The position numbers and the translations under genes are program-made. A DNA stretch of 64,000 nucleotides from Lachancea thermotolerans CBS 6340 (Eukaryota; Ascomycota; Saccharomycetes; Saccharomycetales; Saccharomycetaceae). The stretch covers positions 124,001-188,000 of the forward strand of contig NC_013080.1 in NCBI RefSeq assembly GCF_000142805.1, written 5' to 3'. The notes under the pieces are model-generated. The model did no database searches, was not told where the DNA came from, and saw only the letters and a list, made by a program, of their open reading frames with translations. Numbering within the stretch: the stretch's first letter is position 1; every line of letters starts with the position of its first letter. Of the stretch, positions 49,650 to 60,748 are shown in pieces.

Positions 49650-51608
49650 CTAGACGGTATGGCTGGGGTTAATGGTCCAGGTATCGAAGCCAAAGACCTG
49701 CTTGATGAGATCATCGATCTCGTCACTTAGCGAAAAGTCGTGCGTGTAGGCAAGCGTGTTGAGTTGGTCCACAACATGTAGGTCTGGCTCGTCTTGCAGA
49801 CGCTGGGGCAGGCCGTAAGTCAGGTGAAACTCGTGGAACAAATCGGTATAGAAGCGCAGGTCGCGGTCCAGGGATGCAAGCACGCTCGCCGGCTGGCCAT
49901 CGAGCGACATCTTGGTGAGCTTTTTTAGGCACGTGACTGCGAGCAGGCAACTGTAGAGCTGATATATGCTGGCGGTGTCGACGCTGCCGAAGCGCACCCT
50001 AAAGTTCGACAGTAGGGTGTGCAGTTCCCCCAAGACCTCCAGAACCAGGATTTTGGACTCCTCACAGTCCTCCATGAAGGGCTTGTTGAAGGTGAGCAGC
50101 ACGATGTAGTAATGGTACCAGAAGTAGGAGATGGTCGGGTCCGTGGACCAGTCCGTGTCTTTGATGGAGTTCTTGGACCACTTCAAAAACTGCGGCAGCG
50201 ACTGCCGCCAGTTGTAGACCTTGATATTGAACCTTGTAAGGTATCCGATGCGCTGCGCTGTGGAGCCCGATTCAATAAAAATTTTGGCCGTAAACACCTG
50301 CACAATTCTCGATAGAATTACGAGATTCTTCAGCGGCAGCGACACCTGAAGAACGTGCTTGCTGTTGAAGCGAAACTCGCCTGTGCCGTCCACTTCGGGC
50401 AGCTCGTCACTCTCAGGGACGGTTGAGTTTGAAACGCTCAGCGTGGACGTGCGGCCTAGAAGAAGACATATGAAATGGTCGGCGATGTAGCAGCCCCAGT
50501 AAATACGGCTCCTGATCTCGAGCTCGCTCTGCGAGAGCTCGCTGGAACTGGCGTCATCGGTCACCCAGACTTTTGGGTCCAGCTGGAACCCCATGTCGTA
50601 TCCGACTCGAATTGCTAGGCCTGAGAAGTACCATGCCAGCTGGTTGTTGCCTTTTCCTAGCTCGCAGAATGCTAGACATAGCAGCGCCTGAACTGTGGTG
50701 ATTTTTGCCGTGCTGTGCTCATCGAATACTATACTGAGTAGTTTCCCCTTTGCTTTCTGGTAGTAGCCCTCTGACAGAGACCGCAGCCCAGGCACCAGTC
50801 GCGATCCAACTGAAGCAACGGCGTACACAAGTTCCTCGGAACAGTATTGTGAGTTTTCGTAGTTATCTTCGCTGTGGTTGAAGAACCCATAGAGAAAACT
50901 TTCTCGGTGGACGAACACAAAAGGTCCGGGGTAGAGCCACTTATAAAACGCGGAAAGACTCCCTAGTATGTTCTTGTCCGTGTTTAAGGTCTCACTGCTA
51001 TCTTGGTGTCTCCGTACGATCACTGTAGTTTTCAGGTCCGCGATACGATTCTGAGGCTTAGAAATTGCAGGCTCCCTTCTCTGTGGCTTGTAACTTGCCG
51101 GTCCCTCAGGGTAGATGCTACCTTTGACAAAGCGCTTCCTACGCAATATATCATTCTCTGACGCGTTGAAGCTCGAGCTGTTATCACCGCCGCGAAAGGA
51201 TTGGCCCACGCTGCTGCTAAAAGGCGCTGCTCCGTCAGACAGTCTTCTTTCCTTCCCATCCGTACTGATTAGTAAGGTCGGCTCGCTGGTTCCGAGAGAA
51301 CTTGTTCCGCTGATTTTCGCGGCGTCCAAGTTCTTCAGCCTGGTTTCTAGGTACGCAACGTGTGCCTCCAATGATTTTACATAGCCTGCGGCGTACCGCT
51401 TCTTGCGCATGTCGTCCATATTCACGTTACAGTCGAGTTTCATCTTCACACAGCTGGCACATGGATAACCCATGTCGCATTTCTTGCGCCGACGTCGACA
51501 ATTTGAGCACGCCAACCTCTTTTGGCTAAGTAGAGGGCTTCCGCTTGAAAAGTCCTCTGAAGATCCCGCATTTGTGCTTGTCAAGACATCCAGGCGTTCT
51601 GGACCCAT
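49650..51608 (-). CDS. TEA1: Zn2Cys6 transcription factor Tea1
   Basis: Tea1 was found in S. cerevisiae as an activator of the Ty1 enhancer, and its DNA-binding domain resembles those recognising CGG-N10-CCG. The 652-aa protein (S. cerevisiae 759) has a Zn2Cys6 cluster at about residues 33-60 (ACSNCRRRRKKC to MKLDC), then a short coiled-coil dimerisation helix (YVKSLEAHVAYLETRLKNLD). A fungal-specific middle domain follows (FYKWLYPGPFVFVHRESFLYGFF, RIYWGCYIADHFICLLLGR) up to a C-terminus ending in an Asp-rich patch. It lies between FUN19/YOR338W and KRE5, matching YOR337W. Confidence 0.93.
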   Translation of the reverse strand: MGPERLDVLTSTNAGSSEDFSSGSPLLSQKRLACSNCRRRRKKCDMGYPCASCVKMKLDCNVNMDDMRKKRYAAGYVKSLEAHVAYLETRLKNLDAAKISGTSSLGTSEPTLLISTDGKERRLSDGAAPFSSSVGQSFRGGDNSSSFNASENDILRRKRFVKGSIYPEGPASYKPQRREPAISKPQNRIADLKTTVIVRRHQDSSETLNTDKNILGSLSAFYKWLYPGPFVFVHRESFLYGFFNHSEDNYENSQYCSEELVYAVASVGSRLVPGLRSLSEGYYQKAKGKLLSIVFDEHSTAKITTVQALLCLAFCELGKGNNQLAWYFSGLAIRVGYDMGFQLDPKVWVTDDASSSELSQSELEIRSRIYWGCYIADHFICLLLGRTSTLSVSNSTVPESDELPEVDGTGEFRFNSKHVLQVSLPLKNLVILSRIVQVFTAKIFIESGSTAQRIGYLTRFNIKVYNWRQSLPQFLKWSKNSIKDTDWSTDPTISYFWYHYYIVLLTFNKPFMEDCEESKILVLEVLGELHTLLSNFRVRFGSVDTASIYQLYSCLLAVTCLKKLTKMSLDGQPASVLASLDRDLRFYTDLFHEFHLTYGLPQRLQDEPDLHVVDQLNTLAYTHDFSLSDEIDDLIKQVFGFDTWTINPSHTV

Positions 51609-51845
51609 TTACACGGTACTGAAGTCGTCAAATTTGCCAGGTTTCCCTACACCATTTTCAACTTTAAGCGCCTTTAAAACTGTGCAGTGTTCTTTTTTTT
51701 TTCAAGTGTGATCTTTTACATGAAATATTCGACGATAATAAACAGTATCTGAAAACCAAGACCCAATCACGTGGATATGCGGCAGCTAACGTTGGCGCTC
51801 CGCCCAACAAAAGGGCTAGTCTTTTAGACGAACCAAAACTACTGA

Positions 51846-54800
51846 CTACAACTCGTCATGTACTATTGTTTCGGAGAGGTCTTCGAGTTTTTGTCCGCTT
51901 TTCTTGGCGTTGAATTTCTCCTGTAGAGATTGATAAAGGTTATCATCAAGGGTTTGCAGGTGAGGTGCGACCTTTAATAGCCTCTTATTCAAAGATGATA
52001 TAGGAAAGAGAGTTTGCATGTCATTTAGCAAGTCTTGATCAAGCTGAACCAAAAAGTTAATACCAGGTGAAAGACGCTGGTAGTGAATGCGAAATTTGCT
52101 GCCGGCATGTTCTTGACGGTACTTGCCGAGATTCACGATGAACAAGGGCTCAGTGGCGTGAAACTTTAGGTTGTTTTTGCTTAAGAAATTGCGCCAGTAT
52201 CCCTGCTTCCAGTAAGGGGTACCGTCACGCTGGTATGCGCGAGGGGCGCAGAACACTGAGTCAAAATCATATTCCCAAAGTTCGGTGATGTTTGGTACTC
52301 GTGCACCGGGGCTCATGTATACTACCTTGGTCACACCTTTAGGGAAGAGCGTATCTAGCATCATTACTTTCGCGGCTGCAAGCTGGCGCGGACGGAACCT
52401 CTGGGGTCTCAACCACCGAGGCCAATCCACGGTCAAATATTCAAAGGTCACTTCCCCTGCACTTTCTGCGGTCATAAACTCAACAAACGATAAAAATGAG
52501 GCAGACGGCTCTTCTCCCAAGATTATCCAAAATTTGGTATCGAAGGATCCGCGGGACCGCATGACACTACTAGCCTGCTTCTCAAAAGACACCTCATCTT
52601 CGGCATTCTCTATTATTGAGAGAATATTGATGATGCGATTGTCCTCAGAAACTTCTGGCAACATGCCTTGCGTTTTTTCGAGCCTCACATAGAGCCTCGT
52701 GGGAGCTAGTGATGTAACATCAAAATGATCCGAGGCTATGTAGTCTGCCTTTGAATTGGACGTAAACGACGAGACCCGGTAATTGCTTGAGCAGCTCTCA
52801 ATTGTAAGGCCCTGCTCCAGCCTCCTCAATCTGAATTGTGTATAACCAAAAGTATCAGTTGTGGTTGCGGTATCAATGACTTCGTGGTTTGCATTGAGAA
52901 GATTCAAACACACATTTCCAATGCCTTCAACCAGACCTTTAGATGGCTCTTCCTTGTTTTCGAAAGCGTTGACTTCGACTTTTATGTATTCCAGTTCAAA
53001 AACATTGTCTTTTCTCTCTCCAACATGCAAATATGGCGGGACTTCGACATCAACATAAAACTTTCGAGTGTCTATGATTGATAAATCTTTTTCACCCTCG
53101 ATCCATAACCTGTGATTTGGAAAAACTTTGAGATCTGTTGTTGGCATTAGAACAACTTGGAGTTTGAGAAAATCCAAGCTCCCAAGATAGGATGCCAATG
53201 CCAGCAGATTCTGGGTCCTCTCCTCCAAAGGGTCTAGGATGAGAGTTACTTCAACTTTTCTTGGCTCCTCACTTGTTTGGAAAGCACCAAAGCTTTCAGA
53301 AGGAAGCAATTCACCCAAATTTATTCTTGATATCGAAGCTTCCGCTGTGAAATCAATGCCATTGTTATAAAGACGCTCACCGTCGTAAAACATTTTTGCC
53401 AGGACAGCAGAAACCATTTCAACGTAATTCGGGTCAAGGGGTTCCTTCAAAGAGTCCGGGAATACTTCCTGAAGCGATGCGACTGCATCCAAAACCCTCG
53501 TAGCTTCGCGTTGAACAATCATCTCATATTCGTATATTGTGGGAAGTTCACCCTGTTCAAAATGAATAAACCTGCCGTTAACTGCCAAATATGATGTTCT
53601 TTGCAAAATCTTGCGAGGAAGGTCAAGGAGCCATTGGCCAACTATAGCTGGCTCGATATAATTACACTCTCCGTTAGATTTGAGACTCCTCAAATAATTT
53701 TGAAGCTTGGAGGTGTCAGCGTTTGATATTGTGAATTTCAATTTGTCCCAATTTTTCCCTAATAATCCTGAATGCACAGCCCTCACTCTCACTCCGTGAA
53801 GTTTTATTTGAAGTAGGTGTATGAGCCTTTGGAGCCCAAGTGGTGTGTTAAAATCTTCCACTATTGTTACCGTGTGAATGGTGTTTAGACCACCTCCAGT
53901 GGAAGTCTCAACGATGCGGTGTGCTAATGAAAGAAGTGCAGTCACATTGGTGTTGCTATATGTTGCATCTTCGAAATAATCTGGGGCATATTTTTTATTT
54001 CTCTCAATGAACGATTTGGCATGGAGTATTTCTCTTGCTTTGAAGTTCTTGGTATTTATTCTCAGCAGTTCACTTTTGATGAAAGATACATCTTTTTTCA
54101 GCACTTTAGAAACCAGATAATTCCAAAGATTGGATTTGAAAGGGTAAATCTCACCGTTTATAACAATGGATGTCTCGTTAATCTTCAGCCTGTCATTTAT
54201 GATTTCGAGCACAGGAGGCAATTTTTGAAAGACACTTTGTTGAGGGCGCTCGATAGGAGAAAGATCTTCTAAATAACTTACCAAAGTCTCCAGTGGTTTA
54301 TTCTGTTTCAGCTCATAAATTTTGCCGAGGACTCCATGGTCTTGGGCACTCGTGCTAAAAGGGAGCAAGCCAATTCTTTGTGGATAGCCCTTTTTTACTA
54401 CTTGTAGCGCTCTGAGCAAACCCTGCAGAGCCTCCCATGTGTCCTTTGAACGAAGATCTGAGAAGTCGATCACAAAAACAATTTCATTCCAGTTTTCGCG
54501 ATATGCAGGCAGCTCTCCGAATTCTGATTCTTCAAAAAACATTGCAATATCATCTTTCAGTTTTTCTGCATAATCTGAATCTAACTCGATATCATTGAAG
54601 TAGATTATGCTCTCAGAAAAGCCAGGAATCCGATGCAGATCATATTTCACCGGCTGCAAAAGTTGTTGAGTGGTTAAAGAACGCTTTGAAAAGGTATTCA
54701 GAAGCTTCTTGGCTAAAACTAAAGACTCTCCTGGCGTTATGTTTTGGTATTTTTGGAGAAGGTCCATGAGGAAGTTAACTCTTTGGAGCTCAAGGATGAC

Positions 54801-55832
54801 AGATTGTAGCACAGACCATTTGTTCAGATTCGATAACTTGTGAAATTGCCCGTTGACGAAAAGGCCCAGCATGGTGTTGTCAATTCCTTCTTTGGCAAGC
54901 TTTTTGAGAGCAGCTTCCCAGCGATTGTCAATAGTAATATCCCCTTGTTCCGCCAAAGATCGAGCCAACACTGGGAAATTATTGACAATTTGTCTGAAAT
55001 ACCTGATAGTTTCCGTAGCATTCTGACTTTTTTCATAGAAATCATAAACTAGAGTGCCCACTTTCATGTCTAAATCTTGGAGCTGTTCATCACTAACTTG
55101 TTGAGCTCTGAAGCTGGGCTCTGTGCCTAGAACCAGGCTTTCTGGCACATCAAGTGCATGACCAAACTCAGTGTTCCACTGCGAGCCCTTCACGGTAAGC
55201 GCCACAGCAGAAGGTTCAAACTCAAATGGAAGGTCGTTTGGGCAGGTGCTTCTCCATACAAACCTGACTTTGCCAGCCTGTGCTTCCATGTACAAGTTCC
55301 TGTTAAATTCTTCCCAGTCTTCGACCCTGTCACACCCGTAAAAGAGAATTACAGGTGCGTCCCGGTTGGAGCCCATCACAACGTCCTCATTATCGAGAAC
55401 GTCATTAATGCAGGCAGACTTCTGCGCGTTCAAGTCATCAGTTTTCAAGTAGAAGATATCGTCTGCATTCTCGAAACGCTTATTGTTGAGCAGGAAGTAG
55501 TTCTGGTTAGAAGTGTCGTTACTGAAACCCGGCTCCAACGCGTATCGCAGCGAAAGAAGAGACGCCAGTTCAGGGTTATGACGTGCCAAAGCCTCAACAA
55601 TCTGATCTAGTGGGGTAGAGTCTGTTTTTAATTCATCAAGCTCATCACTAACACCTGCAATTAGAAAATAGAGGTCTTGAACAAGCTGTTCGTCGTTCAC
55701 TAAGCCAACAACTGCATTCCAGAGGCGCAGCTTGACGCCTGATGAAGCATTCGAGAGGCGAACAGTGGTACAGCTGGCAAAAATTGCATACGACCAGACA
55801 AGGAGAGTCCAGAGAAGCATTAGTGTTGCCAA
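51846..55832 (-). CDS. KRE5: ER protein Kre5, UGGT-like, needed for beta-1,6-glucan
   Basis: Kre5 is an ER-resident relative of UDP-glucose:glycoprotein glucosyltransferase that is required in S. cerevisiae for cell-wall beta-1,6-glucan. The 1328-aa protein (S. cerevisiae 1365) starts with a signal peptide (about residues 1-21, MATLMLLWTLLVWSYAIFASC) and ends in the ER-retrieval signal HDEL. Thioredoxin-like repeats make up the long N-terminal part, and a GT24-type domain occupies about 1110-1290 (TKFWIILGEEPSASFLSF, QLAAAKVMMLDTLFPKGVTKVVYM). At the position where UGGTs have a DxD metal-binding motif, the sequence reads YMSPGARVP instead. Neighbours TEA1 and ALA1 agree with YOR336W. Confidence 0.94.
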   Translation of the reverse strand: MATLMLLWTLLVWSYAIFASCTTVRLSNASSGVKLRLWNAVVGLVNDEQLVQDLYFLIAGVSDELDELKTDSTPLDQIVEALARHNPELASLLSLRYALEPGFSNDTSNQNYFLLNNKRFENADDIFYLKTDDLNAQKSACINDVLDNEDVVMGSNRDAPVILFYGCDRVEDWEEFNRNLYMEAQAGKVRFVWRSTCPNDLPFEFEPSAVALTVKGSQWNTEFGHALDVPESLVLGTEPSFRAQQVSDEQLQDLDMKVGTLVYDFYEKSQNATETIRYFRQIVNNFPVLARSLAEQGDITIDNRWEAALKKLAKEGIDNTMLGLFVNGQFHKLSNLNKWSVLQSVILELQRVNFLMDLLQKYQNITPGESLVLAKKLLNTFSKRSLTTQQLLQPVKYDLHRIPGFSESIIYFNDIELDSDYAEKLKDDIAMFFEESEFGELPAYRENWNEIVFVIDFSDLRSKDTWEALQGLLRALQVVKKGYPQRIGLLPFSTSAQDHGVLGKIYELKQNKPLETLVSYLEDLSPIERPQQSVFQKLPPVLEIINDRLKINETSIVINGEIYPFKSNLWNYLVSKVLKKDVSFIKSELLRINTKNFKAREILHAKSFIERNKKYAPDYFEDATYSNTNVTALLSLAHRIVETSTGGGLNTIHTVTIVEDFNTPLGLQRLIHLLQIKLHGVRVRAVHSGLLGKNWDKLKFTISNADTSKLQNYLRSLKSNGECNYIEPAIVGQWLLDLPRKILQRTSYLAVNGRFIHFEQGELPTIYEYEMIVQREATRVLDAVASLQEVFPDSLKEPLDPNYVEMVSAVLAKMFYDGERLYNNGIDFTAEASISRINLGELLPSESFGAFQTSEEPRKVEVTLILDPLEERTQNLLALASYLGSLDFLKLQVVLMPTTDLKVFPNHRLWIEGEKDLSIIDTRKFYVDVEVPPYLHVGERKDNVFELEYIKVEVNAFENKEEPSKGLVEGIGNVCLNLLNANHEVIDTATTTDTFGYTQFRLRRLEQGLTIESCSSNYRVSSFTSNSKADYIASDHFDVTSLAPTRLYVRLEKTQGMLPEVSEDNRIINILSIIENAEDEVSFEKQASSVMRSRGSFDTKFWIILGEEPSASFLSFVEFMTAESAGEVTFEYLTVDWPRWLRPQRFRPRQLAAAKVMMLDTLFPKGVTKVVYMSPGARVPNITELWEYDFDSVFCAPRAYQRDGTPYWKQGYWRNFLSKNNLKFHATEPLFIVNLGKYRQEHAGSKFRIHYQRLSPGINFLVQLDQDLLNDMQTLFPISSLNKRLLKVAPHLQTLDDNLYQSLQEKFNAKKSGQKLEDLSETIVHDEL

Positions 55833-56375
55833 TTCACCAAATCGTCTTTGTCCTTTGACACTGCATTCTCTACTCTTGCAGGCGATGTCAGCGTCTTGAA
55901 ATTAGAAAAGTACATCACGTGACAAACATCTTGTCTTCTTAAATCACCTTGGTAAGCCTGCTCGCTTTGTAAAGCATCCAGGAGATACAGCGCCCCATTC
56001 ACTCACTTTATCTAGAGTGTTTCAGCTCATTACCTGTTGACTTTTGTAGGGTCCGTTGTGATATTATGCAGATTGCTGGAAAAGTTGGAAGGCTAGGAAA
56101 TTTGTAAGGATTTAGTTAAGAAACAACTCTTCTTCAAGAGAGAATTTTGAAGAGTTTCAATTTAAGTTGGGCCAGCTCCAACAATAAAGAGGCCTTTGAA
56201 GCTTTTATGTTTAACTTACACGTAAAACCAAAATCACTACAAACGGACCAAAAAGTATAATCATTTTTAAATTTTTTTTATGTTTCAAAGCCATCGATCA
56301 AGTGGATAAAAGTACTTATCAATCAGTCACAAGAAGCACAAGAGTTATCTCTGAGGCCTTTTCCAACGCTCAAAA
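55833..56375. promoter_or_regulatory. Divergent promoter between KRE5 and ALA1
   Basis: About 540 bp, AT-rich in the ALA1-proximal half with poly-A/T tracts at 56258-56280. No RNA gene is seen. The region between 56355 and 56420 is in frame with ALA1 and free of stops. Confidence 0.4.
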
Positions 56376-59288
56376 GTGTTTCGGAAATCTTTAAGACGGC
56401 TTTCATATACTGCTTTAGCAATGACTATCGGAGATAGGCAAAAATGGACTGCGTCTAATGTGCGTTCTACGTTTATGGAGTTCTTCAAGCAGAGGGAGCA
56501 CACGTTTGTCGCATCCTCGCCAGTGATCCCTTACGATGATCCTACGCTTCTGTTCGCGAATGCTGGTATGAACCAGTACAAACCCATCTTTTTGGGTACT
56601 GTTGACCCCTCTTCCGACTATTACAGCCTGAAGAGAGCAATGAACTCGCAGAAATGTATTAGAGCCGGTGGTAAACACAACGACTTGGAAGACGTCGGCA
56701 GAGATTCTTACCACCACACATTTTTCGAAATGCTTGGTAACTGGTCTTTTGGCGACTACTTCAAAAAGGACGCCATCCAGTATTCCTGGGAGTTACTCAC
56801 CAAGGTGTATGGAATTCCTTCGGAAAGACTTTATGTTACTTACTTCGAGGGTGACCAGAAGCAAGGTCTTGAACCAGATCTTGAAGCGTTCGAGCTTTGG
56901 AAGTCGGTGGGCGTTTCCGAGGACCACATCCTTCCAGGAAATGCCAAAGACAACTTCTGGGAAATGGGCGACCAAGGGCCTTGCGGTCCTTGTTCTGAGA
57001 TCCACTACGACCGTATTGGAGGCAGAAATGCTGCGTCCTTGGTCAACATGGACGATCCTAACGTCCTGGAGGTTTGGAATATCGTTTTCATTCAATACAA
57101 CAGGGAGCAAAACGGTACCTTGAAATCTTTGCCAAGTAAGCACATCGACACAGGTATGGGTTTCGAAAGACTGGTTTCCGTTTTGCAAGATGTCAAGTCG
57201 AACTATGACACAGACGTATTCCAGCCATTATTCGCACGCATCCAAGAAATCACTGGTGCCAGACCTTATGAAGGTAAGTTTGGTGCTGAGGACGCTGACG
57301 GAATTGACACTGCTTACAGAGTGTTGGCTGACCACGTTCGTACGCTTACTTTCGCCTTAGCTGATGGGGGTGTTCCTAATAATGAAGGTAGGGGCTACGT
57401 CTTGAGACGTATCCTAAGAAGAGGTGCTCGTTATGCCCGCAAATATATGAACTACCCTATTGGAAACTTTTTTTCGAGCTTGGCTCCAACTTTAATTGAC
57501 CAAAGCAAGGCTATGTTTCCCGAAATTAACAGAGACCCAAGCTATCTGTTTGAAATCCTGGATGAAGAGGAAGCTTCTTTCGCAAAGACTCTTGACAGAG
57601 GCGAAAAACTCTTTGAGAAATACGCTCAGGCTGCTGCTCAAACAAAAGACAAGACTTTGGACGGTTTGCAGGTGTGGAGACTCTACGACACTTATGGTTT
57701 CCCTGTTGACCTGACAGAGCTAATGGCCGAGGAAAAGGGCTTGAAAATCGATGGCCCCGGCTTCGAGAAGGCTAAACAAGAGTCTTATGAAGCATCTAAG
57801 AAAGGTGGCAAGAAGAGTGCCTCTGATCTAATCAAGCTGGAGGTGCATGAACTCTCTACGCTGAACTCTGAGAACGTGCCCAAAACTGACGATTCACCAA
57901 AGTATGAATCCGCTAACATTGAGGCTATCGTTTTGAGAATCTTTGACGGCGAGAACTTTGTGGATGAAATCAGCGAAGTAGGTAAGCAGTATGGTGTTAT
58001 CCTTGACTCCACATGTTTCTACGCCGAGCAAGGTGGTCAAGAGTATGACATGGGTACGCTGGTCATTGACGATGTCGCAGAGTTCAGCGTAGAGAACGTT
58101 CAGCTGTACAATGGTTATGTTTTCCACACTGGTCAGCTTGGCGAAGGGAAGCTCTCTGTCGGCGACAAAGTTATTGCATCTTTTGATGAACTTCGTCGTT
58201 TCCCTATAAAAAACAACCATACCGGTACCCACATTTTGAATTTCGCTCTTAAGGAGGTTTTGGGTAACGATGTGGATCAAAAGGGTTCTTTGGTTGCGCC
58301 AGAGAAATTAAGGTTTGACTTCTCCCACAAGAAGGCCGTCGCGTTAGATGAGCTCAAGGAAGTTGAGAGAATCTGTAATGAACAAATTAAGGCTAACCTG
58401 CCCGTTTACTACAAAAACGTACCGCTCGATTTGGCTCGCAAGATTTCTTCCGTGCGTGCTGTGTTCGGTGAGACATACCCTGATCCCGTGCGTGTAGTCT
58501 CTGTTGGAAAACCAGTGGACGATATGCTGGTTGACCCAACCAGTGAGGAGTGGCAGAAGTACTCTGTTGAGTTCTGTGGTGGTACACACGTTTCGAAGAC
58601 AGGCGATATCAAGGAGTTCGTGATCATTGAGGAGAGCGGCATTGCGAAGGGTACTAGAAGAATTGTTGCAGTTTCTGGATCGGAAGCTTACGAGGTGCAG
58701 CGCATTGCTAACAAGTTTGACTCAGACCTCATTGCCGCAGAGAAAATGCCATTTTCTCCTTTGAAGGAAAAGAAACTCAAGGAGTTGGGTGTCGCGCTGG
58801 GCCAGCTCTCTATATCCGTGGTTACGAAGCAGGAGCTCAAGGACAAGTTTGCTAAAATTGAAAAGGTCGTTAAGGATGAAATCAAGACCAGAGCCAAGAA
58901 AGAAATTAAGCAGACTGTTGACGAGGTCAAGAACTACTTTGCCGAGAACCAAGAGGCTTCGTTTTTGGTTAAATACATCAACATTCCAACAAACGCTAAA
59001 GCAATTACAGAAGCGGTCAATCACATGAAAACATCTGCCAAGGACAAATCTATTTATCTTTTCACAGGTGACGATAGAGTTGCTCATGGTTGTTACATTT
59101 CTGATGTTGCTTTGGAAAAGGGCATCGACGGCCGTGCTTTGCTGAACACAGTCTCTAGTAACATCGGTGGCAAAGCTGGTGGTAAGGGCAATGTTTTCCA
59201 AGGTGTTGGTGACAAGCCTGAAGGCATTGAGACCGCCGTCAAAGAGGTTGAGAACCTTTTTAGAGAGAAACTGAATATCACTAAATAG
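56376..59288 (+). CDS. ALA1: Alanyl-tRNA synthetase, cytoplasmic and probable mitochondrial form from a GTG start
   Basis: This class II synthetase charges tRNA-Ala in cytoplasm and mitochondria from one gene. From the ATG at 56421 it is 955 aa (S. cerevisiae 958): catalytic core ([59 protein letters not shown]), editing domain with the [11 protein letters not shown] zinc-binding motif and later [15 protein letters not shown], and a C-terminal C-Ala domain. In S. cerevisiae the mitochondrial form begins at upstream non-AUG codons. Here the frame stays open upstream to 56355. The only near-cognate start is GTG at 56376, with A at -3, which would add [14 protein letters not shown], a basic amphipathic targeting-like peptide. 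The coordinates given cover this longer form. Confidence 0.95.
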   Translation: MFRKSLRRLSYTALAMTIGDRQKWTASNVRSTFMEFFKQREHTFVASSPVIPYDDPTLLFANAGMNQYKPIFLGTVDPSSDYYSLKRAMNSQKCIRAGGKHNDLEDVGRDSYHHTFFEMLGNWSFGDYFKKDAIQYSWELLTKVYGIPSERLYVTYFEGDQKQGLEPDLEAFELWKSVGVSEDHILPGNAKDNFWEMGDQGPCGPCSEIHYDRIGGRNAASLVNMDDPNVLEVWNIVFIQYNREQNGTLKSLPSKHIDTGMGFERLVSVLQDVKSNYDTDVFQPLFARIQEITGARPYEGKFGAEDADGIDTAYRVLADHVRTLTFALADGGVPNNEGRGYVLRRILRRGARYARKYMNYPIGNFFSSLAPTLIDQSKAMFPEINRDPSYLFEILDEEEASFAKTLDRGEKLFEKYAQAAAQTKDKTLDGLQVWRLYDTYGFPVDLTELMAEEKGLKIDGPGFEKAKQESYEASKKGGKKSASDLIKLEVHELSTLNSENVPKTDDSPKYESANIEAIVLRIFDGENFVDEISEVGKQYGVILDSTCFYAEQGGQEYDMGTLVIDDVAEFSVENVQLYNGYVFHTGQLGEGKLSVGDKVIASFDELRRFPIKNNHTGTHILNFALKEVLGNDVDQKGSLVAPEKLRFDFSHKKAVALDELKEVERICNEQIKANLPVYYKNVPLDLARKISSVRAVFGETYPDPVRVVSVGKPVDDMLVDPTSEEWQKYSVEFCGGTHVSKTGDIKEFVIIEESGIAKGTRRIVAVSGSEAYEVQRIANKFDSDLIAAEKMPFSPLKEKKLKELGVALGQLSISVVTKQELKDKFAKIEKVVKDEIKTRAKKEIKQTVDEVKNYFAENQEASFLVKYINIPTNAKAITEAVNHMKTSAKDKSIYLFTGDDRVAHGCYISDVALEKGIDGRALLNTVSSNIGGKAGGKGNVFQGVGDKPEGIETAVKEVENLFREKLNITK

Positions 59289-60748
59289 GAGTAGCAGAAA
59301 ATTGACGAATAGTTCACTTTTTGCGAAGCAAATGAAATATTACCGCATAGCGCAGACTGAGGTATTAGACCATTGTCCATAAATTATTTACGGTTGCATA
59401 CATCTTGCACGGCTGTTATTGAGGCTCTGACAACGATTGCTGGTCCCAATTATTGTATCGCTGATACTATTGAGGGCAGTCTAAAAATTGGCAAAGCGGA
59501 GGTAAGCTGAGTGCAGCTGGGGTGAATTCTCGTTGGGCTCAGCAGCTTAACAGGATTCAACGTTCATTGGCATATTACAAATTGCAAAAACGCAATTCTT
59601 ATCTTTATAGCGGCATGGAGATGAGTTTTTAAAATGTCAAAGTGTACGCGTTGGCCTATATGGCTGCAGGGCAGTTCTTGGCAACTTTTATTGCGCAGTA
59701 TGGAAAAGTATGATTACCATTTTCTGCCAAGCATGAAGCTAAATCTTTTCTGGCGATAGGTAATCACTTCTGATTTCTTAACTCTGTTTTTGGCATTTCA
59801 GCCCCCAGTTCTGGATGCGATTCATTTCTTTAAAACCGGGCTCATTAATACTTCACTTGTTAGCTCTCACACGGGCGAAACGCCTCCTGGAGTAATACAG
59901 GCAAAGAATAACTCTGTAGCCGCGCGGCAAAAACTTCAAAAACTTAATAGGATTTTACAAGCTTATATGTTGTTGGTTGTGCCGAGCTTAACTCGCAATC
60001 ATTCAGCTGTTGGTTTTTAAGCTTGCGTCCTTGTTACAATATAATGCTCAAATATTTTAGGCTCGTAGATCTTTCCCAGCCCTGCATTGCTATTTAGGAC
60101 TGAAGAAAAGCATCGCAATTACACCATACCGCGCAACAATCGAGGCATAGAGGGTGTGATACTGACAGCTTTCTTCCAATATTCGTACCCCCGAACTATA
60201 AGCGAACATCGAATCGCTTCCAAAAGAGATTACAATGCATATACGCGAGACAAGCAGCAATAGTGTGACTATGTTATGAAGAAAACATCTCCTGTTTTTA
60301 TACTAAGCATCTTTTGCCATCGCCGCATCATCAAAACAGAATAGATCCTATTTAAGCTCCATACGATACCTAATCACTGTAGAAAATTACCGCAGGCACA
60401 GAGCCTTGGTAAACAGGTGCATTTCAGAAATTTGATACCAGACAATCCTGCAAAATAGAAATCGGAAAGCGGAAAGGTCTTTTGCCTGCGTCAACGAAAT
60501 AGCCGCCGATGATGTTTTTCGAAAGATATTACTAGTCATGTGACATATTTAAAATCCTCAAATGCACGAGTATTGTTTTGCCCAACTTTCTTATAACGCT
60601 GAAACGATAGCTTGTGAGTCCAAAAATTGACCGATTAACAGCGTTTCATCGCTTGTCTAACGCAGAGTGCTCCACCAAAACCTTCTTCGAGGTTATAAAA
60701 AAGTTTGTCACGGTTTGGTTCCTCGTATTACTATCTTTGTGGTGAGAA
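59289..60748. other. Long intergenic region between ALA1 and POP5
   Basis: This 1.46 kb is AT-rich and holds no confident gene. A possible small spliced frame is at 59660-60020, and a PAC-like TCATCGC lies at 60646-60652, about 100 bp before POP5. I cannot exclude a non-coding RNA. Confidence 0.4.

Noticed and set aside
60505-60602. ATGATGT followed 90 bases later by CTGA, a weak C/D snoRNA-like layout
   Set aside because: The C box has a mismatch, no terminal stem is visible and I cannot name a target for the bases before the CTGA.
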